A stretch of 64,000 nucleotides of DNA from Prevotella sp. (GTDB lineage: Bacteria; Bacillota; Clostridia; Oscillospirales; Ruminococcaceae), in contig JAMPIC010000010.1 in assembly GCA_023663025.1 (NCBI GenBank), positions 1 to 64,000 on the forward strand, given 5' to 3'. This document shows, one piece after another, positions 56,705 to 64,000 of this stretch. The translations under genes were made by a program, and so were the position numbers. The number at the start of each line of letters is the position of its first letter. The stretch's first letter is position 1. The notes under the pieces were generated by a model. It made no database searches. It was not told where the DNA came from and saw only the letters and a list, made by a program, of their open reading frames with translations.

Positions 56705-57736
56705 TTGCGGAAGAACTGTAACGCTACCGTTGCAAAGATAATGGCGGTCTACGGGAAACGCCTTACCCGGCAGGACTACACGGAAATGATGAACAGGCAA
56801 AGCGTTTCCGAGGCTGCGGAGTACCTTAAAAAGAACACCTACTACAGCGGTCTGCTCGCTTCGATAGACACGAACACCGTTCACAGGGGCATGCTTGAAA
56901 ATCTGCTGCGGAGAAGCGTTTTTGAGACGTACATGAGGATCACCGGCTTTGAACACATATCAAAGCAGAAATTCTACAACTACAAAATAATCCAGGCGGA
57001 GATCGACGAGATACTCAGGTGCATACGCTGTCTTAACGCGGGTTCGGCAAAGCTTATCAGGGACGTGCCCGTCTATATCAATCACCTGACGTCCTTCGAT
57101 CTGCTTGAACTGGCTAAGATAAACGATTTCCGGGGGCTTTTGGATTTTATCCGCAAAACTCCGTACTATGATGTACTGAAAGACGTTTCTATCGACGAAA
57201 GCGGCAGAGTGGACGTCACAAAGTGCGAAACTCTGCTTAGGAACTACTACATCAATATGCTGAAAAAATCCGCCGATTTCGCGGCGAGGGACGCGGAACA
57301 GTTCAACCGTTTCCTCGAAGCGGAGACGGACTTGATAAACGTTATAAATTCCTACCGGCTTACCGCTTATTTCAACGCGCCGGAGGAGGAGGTCGAAAGG
57401 GATATGCTTACCTTTTACGGCAGGATCACCGCGGAGAGACACCGTGAGATATACAGCGCTCCCAATGCCGAGGAATTTATCAAACGTTTTTCAAAAACCT
57501 ATTACGGAAAGCAGATGATAAGGAACGGGTATGATATCAACAATATAGAGCAAAGCGCCCGCAGGCTTAAGCATAAATATGCAAGGCTCATTCTCAGGCG
57601 ATCCTGTTCGGCGCCGCTCAGCGTTTACGCTTTCTTCTCGCTGCTTGAAACCGAGGTACAGAACATCATAAGCATTATCGAGGGCATAAGGTACGGCGTT
57701 GAACCGCAGAAAATCGCGTCGCTTGTTATAACTTAG
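56705..57736 (+). CDS. ntpC: V-type ATPase subunit C (d-like, AC39)
   Basis: 343 residues from TTG 56705. A helical AC39-type protein joining the central rotor shaft to the membrane ring: AVYGKRLTRQDYTEMMNRQS and the C-terminal FFSLLETEVQNIISIIEGIR. Normal length for the family. Confidence 0.87.
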   Translation: MRKNCNATVAKIMAVYGKRLTRQDYTEMMNRQSVSEAAEYLKKNTYYSGLLASIDTNTVHRGMLENLLRRSVFETYMRITGFEHISKQKFYNYKIIQAEIDEILRCIRCLNAGSAKLIRDVPVYINHLTSFDLLELAKINDFRGLLDFIRKTPYYDVLKDVSIDESGRVDVTKCETLLRNYYINMLKKSADFAARDAEQFNRFLEAETDLINVINSYRLTAYFNAPEEEVERDMLTFYGRITAERHREIYSAPNAEEFIKRFSKTYYGKQMIRNGYDINNIEQSARRLKHKYARLILRRSCSAPLSVYAFFSLLETEVQNIISIIEGIRYGVEPQKIASLVIT

Positions 57737-57776
57737 GGACTGAATCCCTTACCGAATATAAAGAGGTGACAGTAAG

Positions 57777-59714
57777 ATGTCTATTGAAAAAATGGAATTT
57801 GTGAACATCACGGGTCATACCAATGATCTGGACGCTGTGCTTGTCAAGCTGAGCGGCTGCGGATGCTTTCACATTGAGTCGGCTTCAAAGATCGACAACA
57901 AGAAAAACGGCTATACCGCTCTTAAAGAGGACAACCCCTACACGCCGCTTCTGAAAAAGCTCAATGAGATTTCCGCAATGGCGGGGATCACATTCAAGAG
58001 CACGGAGTATTCCGATGTGGAATATGAGAGCCTTGCCGATCTGGACGGTTATCTGTCCGAGGTAAGCAGCGCTCTCGACGGCTGCAAAGCTGCCGAAAGA
58101 CAGGCAAAAGAGCAGCTTTCCGTCCATGAACAGGCTATGTATCAGGTCGATCATTTGCAGGGTCTGACAGCGGATTTCCAGCAGATATTCCGCTGCGAGC
58201 ACATCAAGGTACGGCTGGGACGTCTCCCCGCAGACAGCTTCGCAAAGCTCCCGTATTACGACGACAAGCCGTTTTTCTTTACTCATTTCAGCCAGGAAAA
58301 GGAATATTACTGGGGAATGTATTTCGTTCCTGCCGCATACCAGAGCGAGGTGGACGAAATTTTCGAGGAGCTTTATTTTGAGCGCACCCATATTCCCGAC
58401 TTCGTACACGGCGACTCGGAGGAAGCCTCCGCAGAGCTGCACAAAATGGTCGGGGAGGACAGAAAGGCTATCGAGGAATGCGCCAAGCAGCTTGACGACT
58501 TTATGCTCCTCAGGACGGAAAGGCTGTGCAAGATTTTCTCGCGGCTCAAGGCTCAGCACGACAACTTCGACCTGAGAAACAAGGCTGCAATAGTGAACGA
58601 TAAGTTCCATATTGTGGGATTTGTCCCTCAAAGCGATTCGGAACGGTTCGCGGGAATGTTCGGCAATATCGAAAGCGTGAACGTTTCAATGCAGCACGCC
58701 GACGCAAAGGGCAAGCTCGCTCCTCCCATAAAGCTGAAAAACGGCCGGTTCACAAAACCGTTTTCGCTGTTTGTGGAGATGTACGGTCTGCCGTCCTACA
58801 ACAGCATAAACCCCACGACCCTTGTGGCTGTGACCTATACGCTGCTGTTCGGAATTATGTTCGGCGATCTGGGTCAGGGACTTGTACTGGCGCTGTTCGG
58901 CGCACTGATGGGCAAGTTCAGGAACTGGTCTATGGGTCCCATCATAGCGAGAGTGGGTATCTCGGGAGCGGTTTTCGGACTTCTGTACGGAAGCGTTTTC
59001 GGGTACGAAGAACTGCTCGATCCTTTGTATGAAGCGATAGGAATAAGCTTCCTGCCGCTGAAGATCATGGACAACGTCGCGCTTATACTCATTGGCACGA
59101 TCGCGCTGGGCGTTGTGCTGATGATAGTCGCAATACTGATAAACATTTTCCTCGGCATTAAAAACAAGGAGTACGCCAATGCTCTGTTCAGCAACAACGG
59201 CATTGCGGGACTTGTTTTCTTCGGCTCGATACTTGCCGCGCTGGTGGGAACGCTCATGGGCGTTAAGATGTTCACCGCGCCTTATGTGATATGCCTGATA
59301 GTGCTGCCGCTGATAATGATGTTCATGCGCGAACCGCTTGCCTGCTGGGTCAGGGGAAAGAAATACGTCCCCGAGGGCGGCATAGGCGACTTTATCGCTT
59401 CAAACTTTTTCGAGGTATTCGAGTTCCTTCTGGGCTATACTTCAAACACGCTTTCCTTTGTGCGCGTGGGCGGATTTGCGCTTTCCCACGCTTCGATGAT
59501 GCTGGTCGTCATGGCTCTGGCTAAAAGTATGTCCGGTTTGGGCGCGCCCATTATGGTGGTGTTCGGAAACGTCTTTGTAATGGGAATTGAGGGTCTGCTT
59601 GTATGCATACAGACAATGCGTCTGGAATTTTACGAGCTTTTCTCGCGTTTTTATTCGGGGGACGGCGTGCCGTTTACGCCCGTTAAAATAAACTATGACG
59701 AAACCATAGAATAA
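57777..59714 (+). CDS. ntpI: V-type ATPase subunit I (a-subunit)
   Basis: 645 residues. The N-terminal half is soluble with coiled coil. The C-terminal half (from about residue 345) has seven or so membrane helices (TTLVAVTYTLLFGIMFGDLG; NTLSFVRVGGFALSHASMML with the essential Arg). It forms the stator ion channel beside the K ring. Confidence 0.92.
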   Translation: MSIEKMEFVNITGHTNDLDAVLVKLSGCGCFHIESASKIDNKKNGYTALKEDNPYTPLLKKLNEISAMAGITFKSTEYSDVEYESLADLDGYLSEVSSALDGCKAAERQAKEQLSVHEQAMYQVDHLQGLTADFQQIFRCEHIKVRLGRLPADSFAKLPYYDDKPFFFTHFSQEKEYYWGMYFVPAAYQSEVDEIFEELYFERTHIPDFVHGDSEEASAELHKMVGEDRKAIEECAKQLDDFMLLRTERLCKIFSRLKAQHDNFDLRNKAAIVNDKFHIVGFVPQSDSERFAGMFGNIESVNVSMQHADAKGKLAPPIKLKNGRFTKPFSLFVEMYGLPSYNSINPTTLVAVTYTLLFGIMFGDLGQGLVLALFGALMGKFRNWSMGPIIARVGISGAVFGLLYGSVFGYEELLDPLYEAIGISFLPLKIMDNVALILIGTIALGVVLMIVAILINIFLGIKNKEYANALFSNNGIAGLVFFGSILAALVGTLMGVKMFTAPYVICLIVLPLIMMFMREPLACWVRGKKYVPEGGIGDFIASNFFEVFEFLLGYTSNTLSFVRVGGFALSHASMMLVVMALAKSMSGLGAPIMVVFGNVFVMGIEGLLVCIQTMRLEFYELFSRFYSGDGVPFTPVKINYDETIE

Positions 59715-59733
59715 TTTTTTGGAGGAATTTATT

Positions 59734-60186
59734 ATGCTGTATATTCTTTTGATCCCCGCCGTTGTTGTGGCTCTTCTGCTTCTTCCCGTAATTTCCGCAG
59801 TTAAAAAGCATGGGAGCGGAAAATCGGTAAAGAACGCTTTTATTACAAATTTCTGCGCGTTTTTCGGAGTAATGGTAATATGCGCCGCTCTTCCTTTCGG
59901 CATTAACGCTTACGCGGAGACTGCGAACGATACCTCCGTTTCCGCAGAGGCTGAGGAGACCGAGGACAGCGGAAGCTCCAATGGAATGATGTATCTCGCT
60001 TCCGCTCTCGCGGTAGGCTTCGGCGCTATCGGCGGCGGTATCGCCATTGCGGCAGCCGCTCCCGCTGCTATCGGAGCGGTCAGCGAAGACCCCAAGTCCT
60101 TCTCAAAGGCTCTGATCTTCGTAGCTCTGGGCGAAGCATGCGCACTGTACGGATTTATCGTTGCCCTGCTGATGCTGTTCGTCTGA
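59734..60186 (+). CDS. ntpK: V-type ATPase subunit K (rotor ring)
   Basis: 150 residues from ATG 59734 (GGAGG upstream). Four hydrophobic helices. The first pair (MLYILLIPAVVVALLLLPVI; ITNFCAFFGVMVICAALPFG) lacks a membrane carboxylate. After an acidic linker (TSVSAEAEETEDSGSS) comes the functional hairpin with the Gly-rich AVGFGAIGGGIAI and the ion-binding Glu in ALGEACALYGF. One carboxylate per subunit. Ion (Na+ or H+) not decided by the motif alone. Confidence 0.9.
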   Translation: MLYILLIPAVVVALLLLPVISAVKKHGSGKSVKNAFITNFCAFFGVMVICAALPFGINAYAETANDTSVSAEAEETEDSGSSNGMMYLASALAVGFGAIGGGIAIAAAAPAAIGAVSEDPKSFSKALIFVALGEACALYGFIVALLMLFV

Positions 60187-60198
60187 TCGGAGGCAGTC

Positions 60199-60507
60199 AT
60201 GCGCTTTTACTTAATAAGCGACAATGTGGATACGCAGATGGGAATGCGGCTCGCGGGAATTGATGGAGTTGTAGTCCACAAGCCCGACGAGGTGCGCGGT
60301 GCGCTGCTGAGCGCGGTCGAGGACAAAGAAGTTGCCGTGATCCTTATTACGGAAAAGCTGGTCAAGCTTTGCAGAGAGCTTGTTTACGACTGCAAGCTGA
60401 ACCGCAGGCAGCCGCTGATCGTTGAAATTCCCGACCGCCATGCCACGTCCAATATCGGCGGAACGATATCGAGCTATATCGAATCCGCTGTCGGATTAAA
60501 GCTGTAG
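60199..60507 (+). CDS. ntpG: V-type ATPase subunit F
   Basis: 102 residues. RFYLISDNVDTQMGMRLAGI and DKEVAVILITEKLVKLC are typical of the small Rossmann-like F subunit of the rotor shaft. GGAG precedes the start by a few nt. Confidence 0.9.
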   Translation: MRFYLISDNVDTQMGMRLAGIDGVVVHKPDEVRGALLSAVEDKEVAVILITEKLVKLCRELVYDCKLNRRQPLIVEIPDRHATSNIGGTISSYIESAVGLKL

Positions 60508-60539
60508 AGCTTTACAGTCTGCCTAAAAGGAGAATTTTG

Positions 60540-61121
60540 ATGGACAATAACAACGAAAAGCTGAAAGTATTCATCGACGCGGTAAACGATGAGATAGACG
60601 GCGAGGTAAAACGTATACTCGCGGACGCGGAGGAACGAAAAAAAGCCGTTCTCGCGGAGGCGGAAAGCTTTTTGACCGACGATGCGGGAAAGAGCGCGGC
60701 GTCCCAAAAGGACGGCAGTCTGTACGTTAAGGAAGTTTCCAAAGCCGAACTCGGTATGAAAAAATCGGTCATAGCTCACCGCGACGAGCTTGCCGGCAAG
60801 GTTTTCTCGGCTGTTGAGGAAAGGCTTAACAAGTTCCGCGAAGAACGGGAATACGTCAATCTTCTGATAAAAAATCTGCTGCTTATGCACGTTTCGGACG
60901 GCTCGGAAATTTTTCTCGCTCCGGACGATATGAAATATGCCGAAACGCTTAAAAAGGCTATCCCGTCGTGCAATGCCAAGTTTTCGCCCGACGGAAAAAT
61001 ACGTCTGGGAGGTTTAGCCGTTTATAACGCCGCAAAGGGCACAATTGCCGACAGAACCTTCGACGCGGCTGTTGAGGAGCAAAGACGGGTTTTTACGGGA
61101 AAGAATGTCTTTGCGGAATAA
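60540..61121 (+). CDS. ntpE: V-type ATPase subunit E (peripheral stalk)
   Basis: 193 residues from ATG 60540 (AAAGGAG upstream; TTG 60537 is a nearby alternative). An N-terminal coiled coil (VKRILADAEERKKAVLAEAE) pairs with subunit G, and a C-terminal globular part contacts A/B. Some sequence variation is normal for this subunit. Confidence 0.87.
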   Translation: MDNNNEKLKVFIDAVNDEIDGEVKRILADAEERKKAVLAEAESFLTDDAGKSAASQKDGSLYVKEVSKAELGMKKSVIAHRDELAGKVFSAVEERLNKFREEREYVNLLIKNLLLMHVSDGSEIFLAPDDMKYAETLKKAIPSCNAKFSPDGKIRLGGLAVYNAAKGTIADRTFDAAVEEQRRVFTGKNVFAE

Positions 61122-61155
61122 TACGGGACGCGTCTCCCGGTAAGGAGGTATGGAC

Positions 61156-62919
61156 TTGAACACAATTTTTTCCATAAACGGACCTGTTGTAAAGGTCGGG
61201 GACACTAAGGATTTTTCCATGCTTGAAATGGTATACGTGGGCGAGAAGCGTCTTATCGGCGAGGTCATCGGCATAAGCTCCGAGGAGACCACTATACAGG
61301 TGTATGAGTCCACAACGGGACTTAAACCCGGCGAACCTGTGGAGGGAAGCGGTATGCCTATGTCCGCCACGCTGGGTCCCGGAATATTGTCCAATATTTT
61401 TGACGGTATCGAGCGTCCTCTGAAAAAGCTTGAAGCTCTGAGCGGAGCGTTTATTGCCGAGGGAGCGAACGTTCCCGCGCTGGATACTTCCAAAAGATTT
61501 GACGTTACCGTCACCGTCGGGGTGGGCGACCGTCTCGAGGGGGGACAGATTTACGCAGTTTGTCCCGAAACCCCCGTTATAGAGCACCGCTGCATGGTTC
61601 CGCCAAACGTTTGCGGAAAGGTGGTCTGGACGGCGAAAAAAGGCTGGTACAGGATCACGGACAAGATCGCCGAGCTGAAAACCGACGACGGAAATACGGT
61701 CACTCTCACGCTTGCTCAGAAATGGCCTATCAAGAAAAGCCGTCCCTTTAAAGAACGTCTGCCTATCAGTATGCCCCTTGTTACGGGACAGCGCGTCATA
61801 GACGCCATCGCGCCCATCGCAAAGGGCGGTACAGCCGCAGTCCCCGGAGGCTTCGGCACCGGCAAGACCATGACCCAGCATCAGCTTGCAAAATGGTGCG
61901 ACGCGGATATTATCGTGTACATCGGCTGCGGCGAGCGCGGAAACGAAATGACCCAGGTTCTGGAGGAGTTTTCCGAGCTTGTCGACCCAAGGACGGGAAA
62001 GGCTCTGACGGACAGAACCGTACTCATTGCCAATACCTCGAATATGCCCGTCGCCGCCCGTGAGGCTTCGATCTATACGGGTATCACGCTTGCGGAATAT
62101 TACCGCGATATGGGATACCACATCGCTATCATGGCGGACTCCACATCGCGCTGGGCGGAGGCTCTCCGCGAAATAAGCGGACGTCTCGAAGAAATGCCCG
62201 CGGAGGAAGGTTTCCCCGCGTATCTTCCGTCGAGGATCTCCGAGTTCTACGAGCGTGCCGGATATGTGGAAACGCTGAACGGCAGGGAGGGTTCGGTATC
62301 CATTATAGGTGCGGTTTCCCCACAGGGTTCGGACTTTTCCGAGCCTGTAACGCAGAACACAAAACGTTTTGTCCGCTGCTTCTGGGCGCTGGATAAGTCC
62401 CTCGCTTACGCGAGACATTATCCCGCCATTAACTGGAACGACAGCTATTCAGAATATATCGACGATCTTGCCGATTACTACAGCGAAAAGGTAAGTCCCG
62501 AATTTTTGGCGTACCGTCAGAGGATCGCCAATATTCTCCACGAGGAAAACAAGCTTATGGAGATCGTTAAGCTCATCGGTTCGGACGTTCTTCCCGAGGA
62601 TCAGAAGCTCGTTATCGAAATAGCCCGGGTTGTCCGCGTGGGCTTTTTGCAGCAGAACGCTTACCACAAGGACGACACCTATGTGCCGCTTGAAAAGCAG
62701 TTCAGCATGATGGGAATAATTCTGAAGCTGTACGACAGGTGCGCCGAAGCCTTGGGCAGGGGAGTTTCAATCAACGCGCTGTCCTCGGCGGGAATATTTG
62801 AAAAGGTCATAAAGATGAAATACGATATCCCCAACAACAAGCCGCAGCTTTTCGATACCCTTGCGGACGATATCACGCGGCAGATAAACGCGCTGGAAAC
62901 GGAGGTCGCTAAGCAATGA
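61156..62919 (+). CDS. ntpA: V-type ATPase catalytic subunit A
   Basis: 587 residues from TTG 61156, 7 nt after AGGAGG (ATG 61150 is too close). Catalytic P-loop GGFGTGKT, the A-type insertion before it, and MADSTSRWAEALREISGRLE. It hydrolyses or synthesises ATP in the hexameric head. The stop overlaps the subunit B start. Confidence 0.95.
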   Translation: MNTIFSINGPVVKVGDTKDFSMLEMVYVGEKRLIGEVIGISSEETTIQVYESTTGLKPGEPVEGSGMPMSATLGPGILSNIFDGIERPLKKLEALSGAFIAEGANVPALDTSKRFDVTVTVGVGDRLEGGQIYAVCPETPVIEHRCMVPPNVCGKVVWTAKKGWYRITDKIAELKTDDGNTVTLTLAQKWPIKKSRPFKERLPISMPLVTGQRVIDAIAPIAKGGTAAVPGGFGTGKTMTQHQLAKWCDADIIVYIGCGERGNEMTQVLEEFSELVDPRTGKALTDRTVLIANTSNMPVAAREASIYTGITLAEYYRDMGYHIAIMADSTSRWAEALREISGRLEEMPAEEGFPAYLPSRISEFYERAGYVETLNGREGSVSIIGAVSPQGSDFSEPVTQNTKRFVRCFWALDKSLAYARHYPAINWNDSYSEYIDDLADYYSEKVSPEFLAYRQRIANILHEENKLMEIVKLIGSDVLPEDQKLVIEIARVVRVGFLQQNAYHKDDTYVPLEKQFSMMGIILKLYDRCAEALGRGVSINALSSAGIFEKVIKMKYDIPNNKPQLFDTLADDITRQINALETEVAKQ

Positions 62920-64000
62920 ATCTGCAGTACGTTGGATTAAATGAAATAAACGGATCTCTTGTTGTTCTCGAGGGAGTTGAGGGCGCGTCCTACGACGAGG
63001 TTGTGGATATACGCCTTGACGACGGCTCGGCAAGACTGGGGCGCGTGGTTGAGATATCGGGAGACAAAGCCGTTTTGCAGGTGTTCGAGGGCACGAACGG
63101 CTTGTCCCTTAAAAATACAAGAACGCGCTTTATGGGCAGACCTATGGAAATGCCCCTTTCCCCCGAAATCCTCGGCAGGGTTTTCAGCGGCGCGGGCAGA
63201 CCTGTTGACGGTCTGGGCGAAATTTACGCCGAAAAGACTGCCGACATCAACGGCAAGCCTCTCAATCCCGTTTCCCGCTCCTATCCGAGAAACTATATCC
63301 ACACGGGAATTTCTTCCGTGGACGCGCTTATGACCCTTATCAGGGGACAGAAGCTTCCGATATTTTCCGGTTCGGGACTTTCCCACAACAAGCTTGCGGT
63401 GCAGATTGTCCGTCAGGCTGAGATCGCCGAGGAAAGCGGTCAGGAGTTCGCCGTGGTTTTTGCCGCCATGGGCGTTAAAAACGACGTTGCCGACTATTTC
63501 CGCAGAAGCTTTGAGGAAAGCGGCGTTCTCCAGAGGGTGGTTATGTTCCTCAACCTTTCCAATGACCCGATAATCGAGCGTATCCTCACCCCGAGGTGCG
63601 CGCTGACTGCGGCGGAATATCTGGCGTTTGAGAAGAATATGCACATTCTGGTAATTCTTACCGATATGACCTCTTACGCGGAGGCTGTCCGCGAGTTCTC
63701 CTCTTCAAAGGGAGAAATTCCCGGACGTAAGGGATTTCCGGGATATCTGTATTCCGACCTTGCTTCGCTGTATGAGCGTGCGGGGGTTATAAAAGGCTCC
63801 GAGGGTTCGGTAACTCAGATACCCATACTCACTATGCCCAATGACGATATCACTCACCCCGTTCCCGACCTTACGGGCTATATCACAGAGGGACAGATAG
63901 TTCTGGACAGGGGATTGGATCAGTCGGGCGTGTATCCGCCTATTTCGGTGCTGCCGTCACTTTCGCGTCTGATGAAAGACGGTATCGGCGAGGGTTACAC
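62916..64000 (+). CDS. ntpB: V-type ATPase regulatory subunit B, cut by window end
   Basis: ATG 62916 overlaps the A stop (ATGA), with GGAGG upstream. About 361 codons are visible and the frame is open to the last base. YPRNYIHTGISSVDALMTLI and FSGSGLSHNKLAVQIVRQA are the B-type nucleotide region without a functional Walker A Lys-Thr pair, followed by ILTDMTSYAEAVREFSSSKG. The rest of the gene, and probably subunit D, lies beyond the window. Confidence 0.95.
   Translation, partial: MNLQYVGLNEINGSLVVLEGVEGASYDEVVDIRLDDGSARLGRVVEISGDKAVLQVFEGTNGLSLKNTRTRFMGRPMEMPLSPEILGRVFSGAGRPVDGLGEIYAEKTADINGKPLNPVSRSYPRNYIHTGISSVDALMTLIRGQKLPIFSGSGLSHNKLAVQIVRQAEIAEESGQEFAVVFAAMGVKNDVADYFRRSFEESGVLQRVVMFLNLSNDPIIERILTPRCALTAAEYLAFEKNMHILVILTDMTSYAEAVREFSSSKGEIPGRKGFPGYLYSDLASLYERAGVIKGSEGSVTQIPILTMPNDDITHPVPDLTGYITEGQIVLDRGLDQSGVYPPISVLPSLSRLMKDGIGEGY

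Overview
The window looks like a chromosomal contig of an anaerobic Gram-positive bacterium in the Clostridia, most likely Oscillospiraceae/Ruminococcus-like. This is inferred from the gene set: SpoVM, GerW/YtfJ and ScpAB with the usual Bacillota neighbours; the Bacillota block remA-gmk-rpoZ-priA-def-fmt-rsmB-rlmN-prpC-prkC-rsgA-thiN-spoVM; a V-type ATPase operon; a lipid-anchored GH5 cellulase with a CBM2-like domain; and a transcarboxylase-like trio. I saw no rRNA, tRNA or CRISPR array.

Region 1 (1-14313) is accessory DNA. It opens with a decaying partition operon on the minus strand: parB intact, parA broken by a small out-of-frame deletion, and an upstream gene that also changes frame. 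An island of unfamiliar genes (2.7-13.8 kb) follows, flanked by two directly oriented, internally deleted IS30-family elements (2305-2670 and 13768-14313). The island holds a lipoprotein, a membrane Ser/Thr kinase with an HTH partner, a five-gene operon built around a Vps4-like AAA+ ATPase, a ribbon-helix-helix (RHH) repressor, an LRAT-domain protein with a large unknown partner, and a leucine-rich-repeat protein followed by two zinc-binding-type proteins.

Two regulatory signals tie the island together. First, five copies of an inverted repeat GTGTCC-N5-GGACAC lie exactly 21 nt upstream of a -10 box (TATAAT/TATAAC), so they would centre near -42. Second, ATGGTAT/ATACCAT operators overlap the -10 boxes of three promoters: those of the AAA+ operon, the LRR operon and the RHH gene itself. 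This is my main candidate for an undescribed system.

Region 2 (14.3-24.4 kb) mixes chromosomal genes: an ECF sigma/anti-sigma pair with a recognisable ECF promoter, degV, trmL, pyridoxamine kinase, a DinB-like protein, a Ca2+/Na+ antiporter, a DD-carboxypeptidase, ung, the cellulase and rpmB. GC-rich REP-like palindromes lie between some genes.

Region 3 (24.5-33.3 kb) holds an M50 protease, scpA-scpB-DUF2953-gerW-dac-rluB, and a three-gene carboxyltransferase / biotin carrier / 5S-type set resembling transcarboxylase. Region 4 (33.4-47.2 kb) is the conserved Bacillota translation/replication/signalling cluster ending in spoVM. Region 5 (47.2-53.2 kb, minus strand) has a minimal McrBC-type restriction pair, then ispE, an aminotransferase, an Lrp regulator and a PHP histidinol phosphatase. 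Region 6 (53.2-56.3 kb) has a 715-bp intergenic stretch with tandem inverted repeats and a structured leader, a DUF2798-like protein, and an ACT-domain/DUF711 pair. Region 7 (56.3-64 kb) is the V-ATPase operon G-C-I-K-F-E-A-B, cut by the window end inside subunit B.
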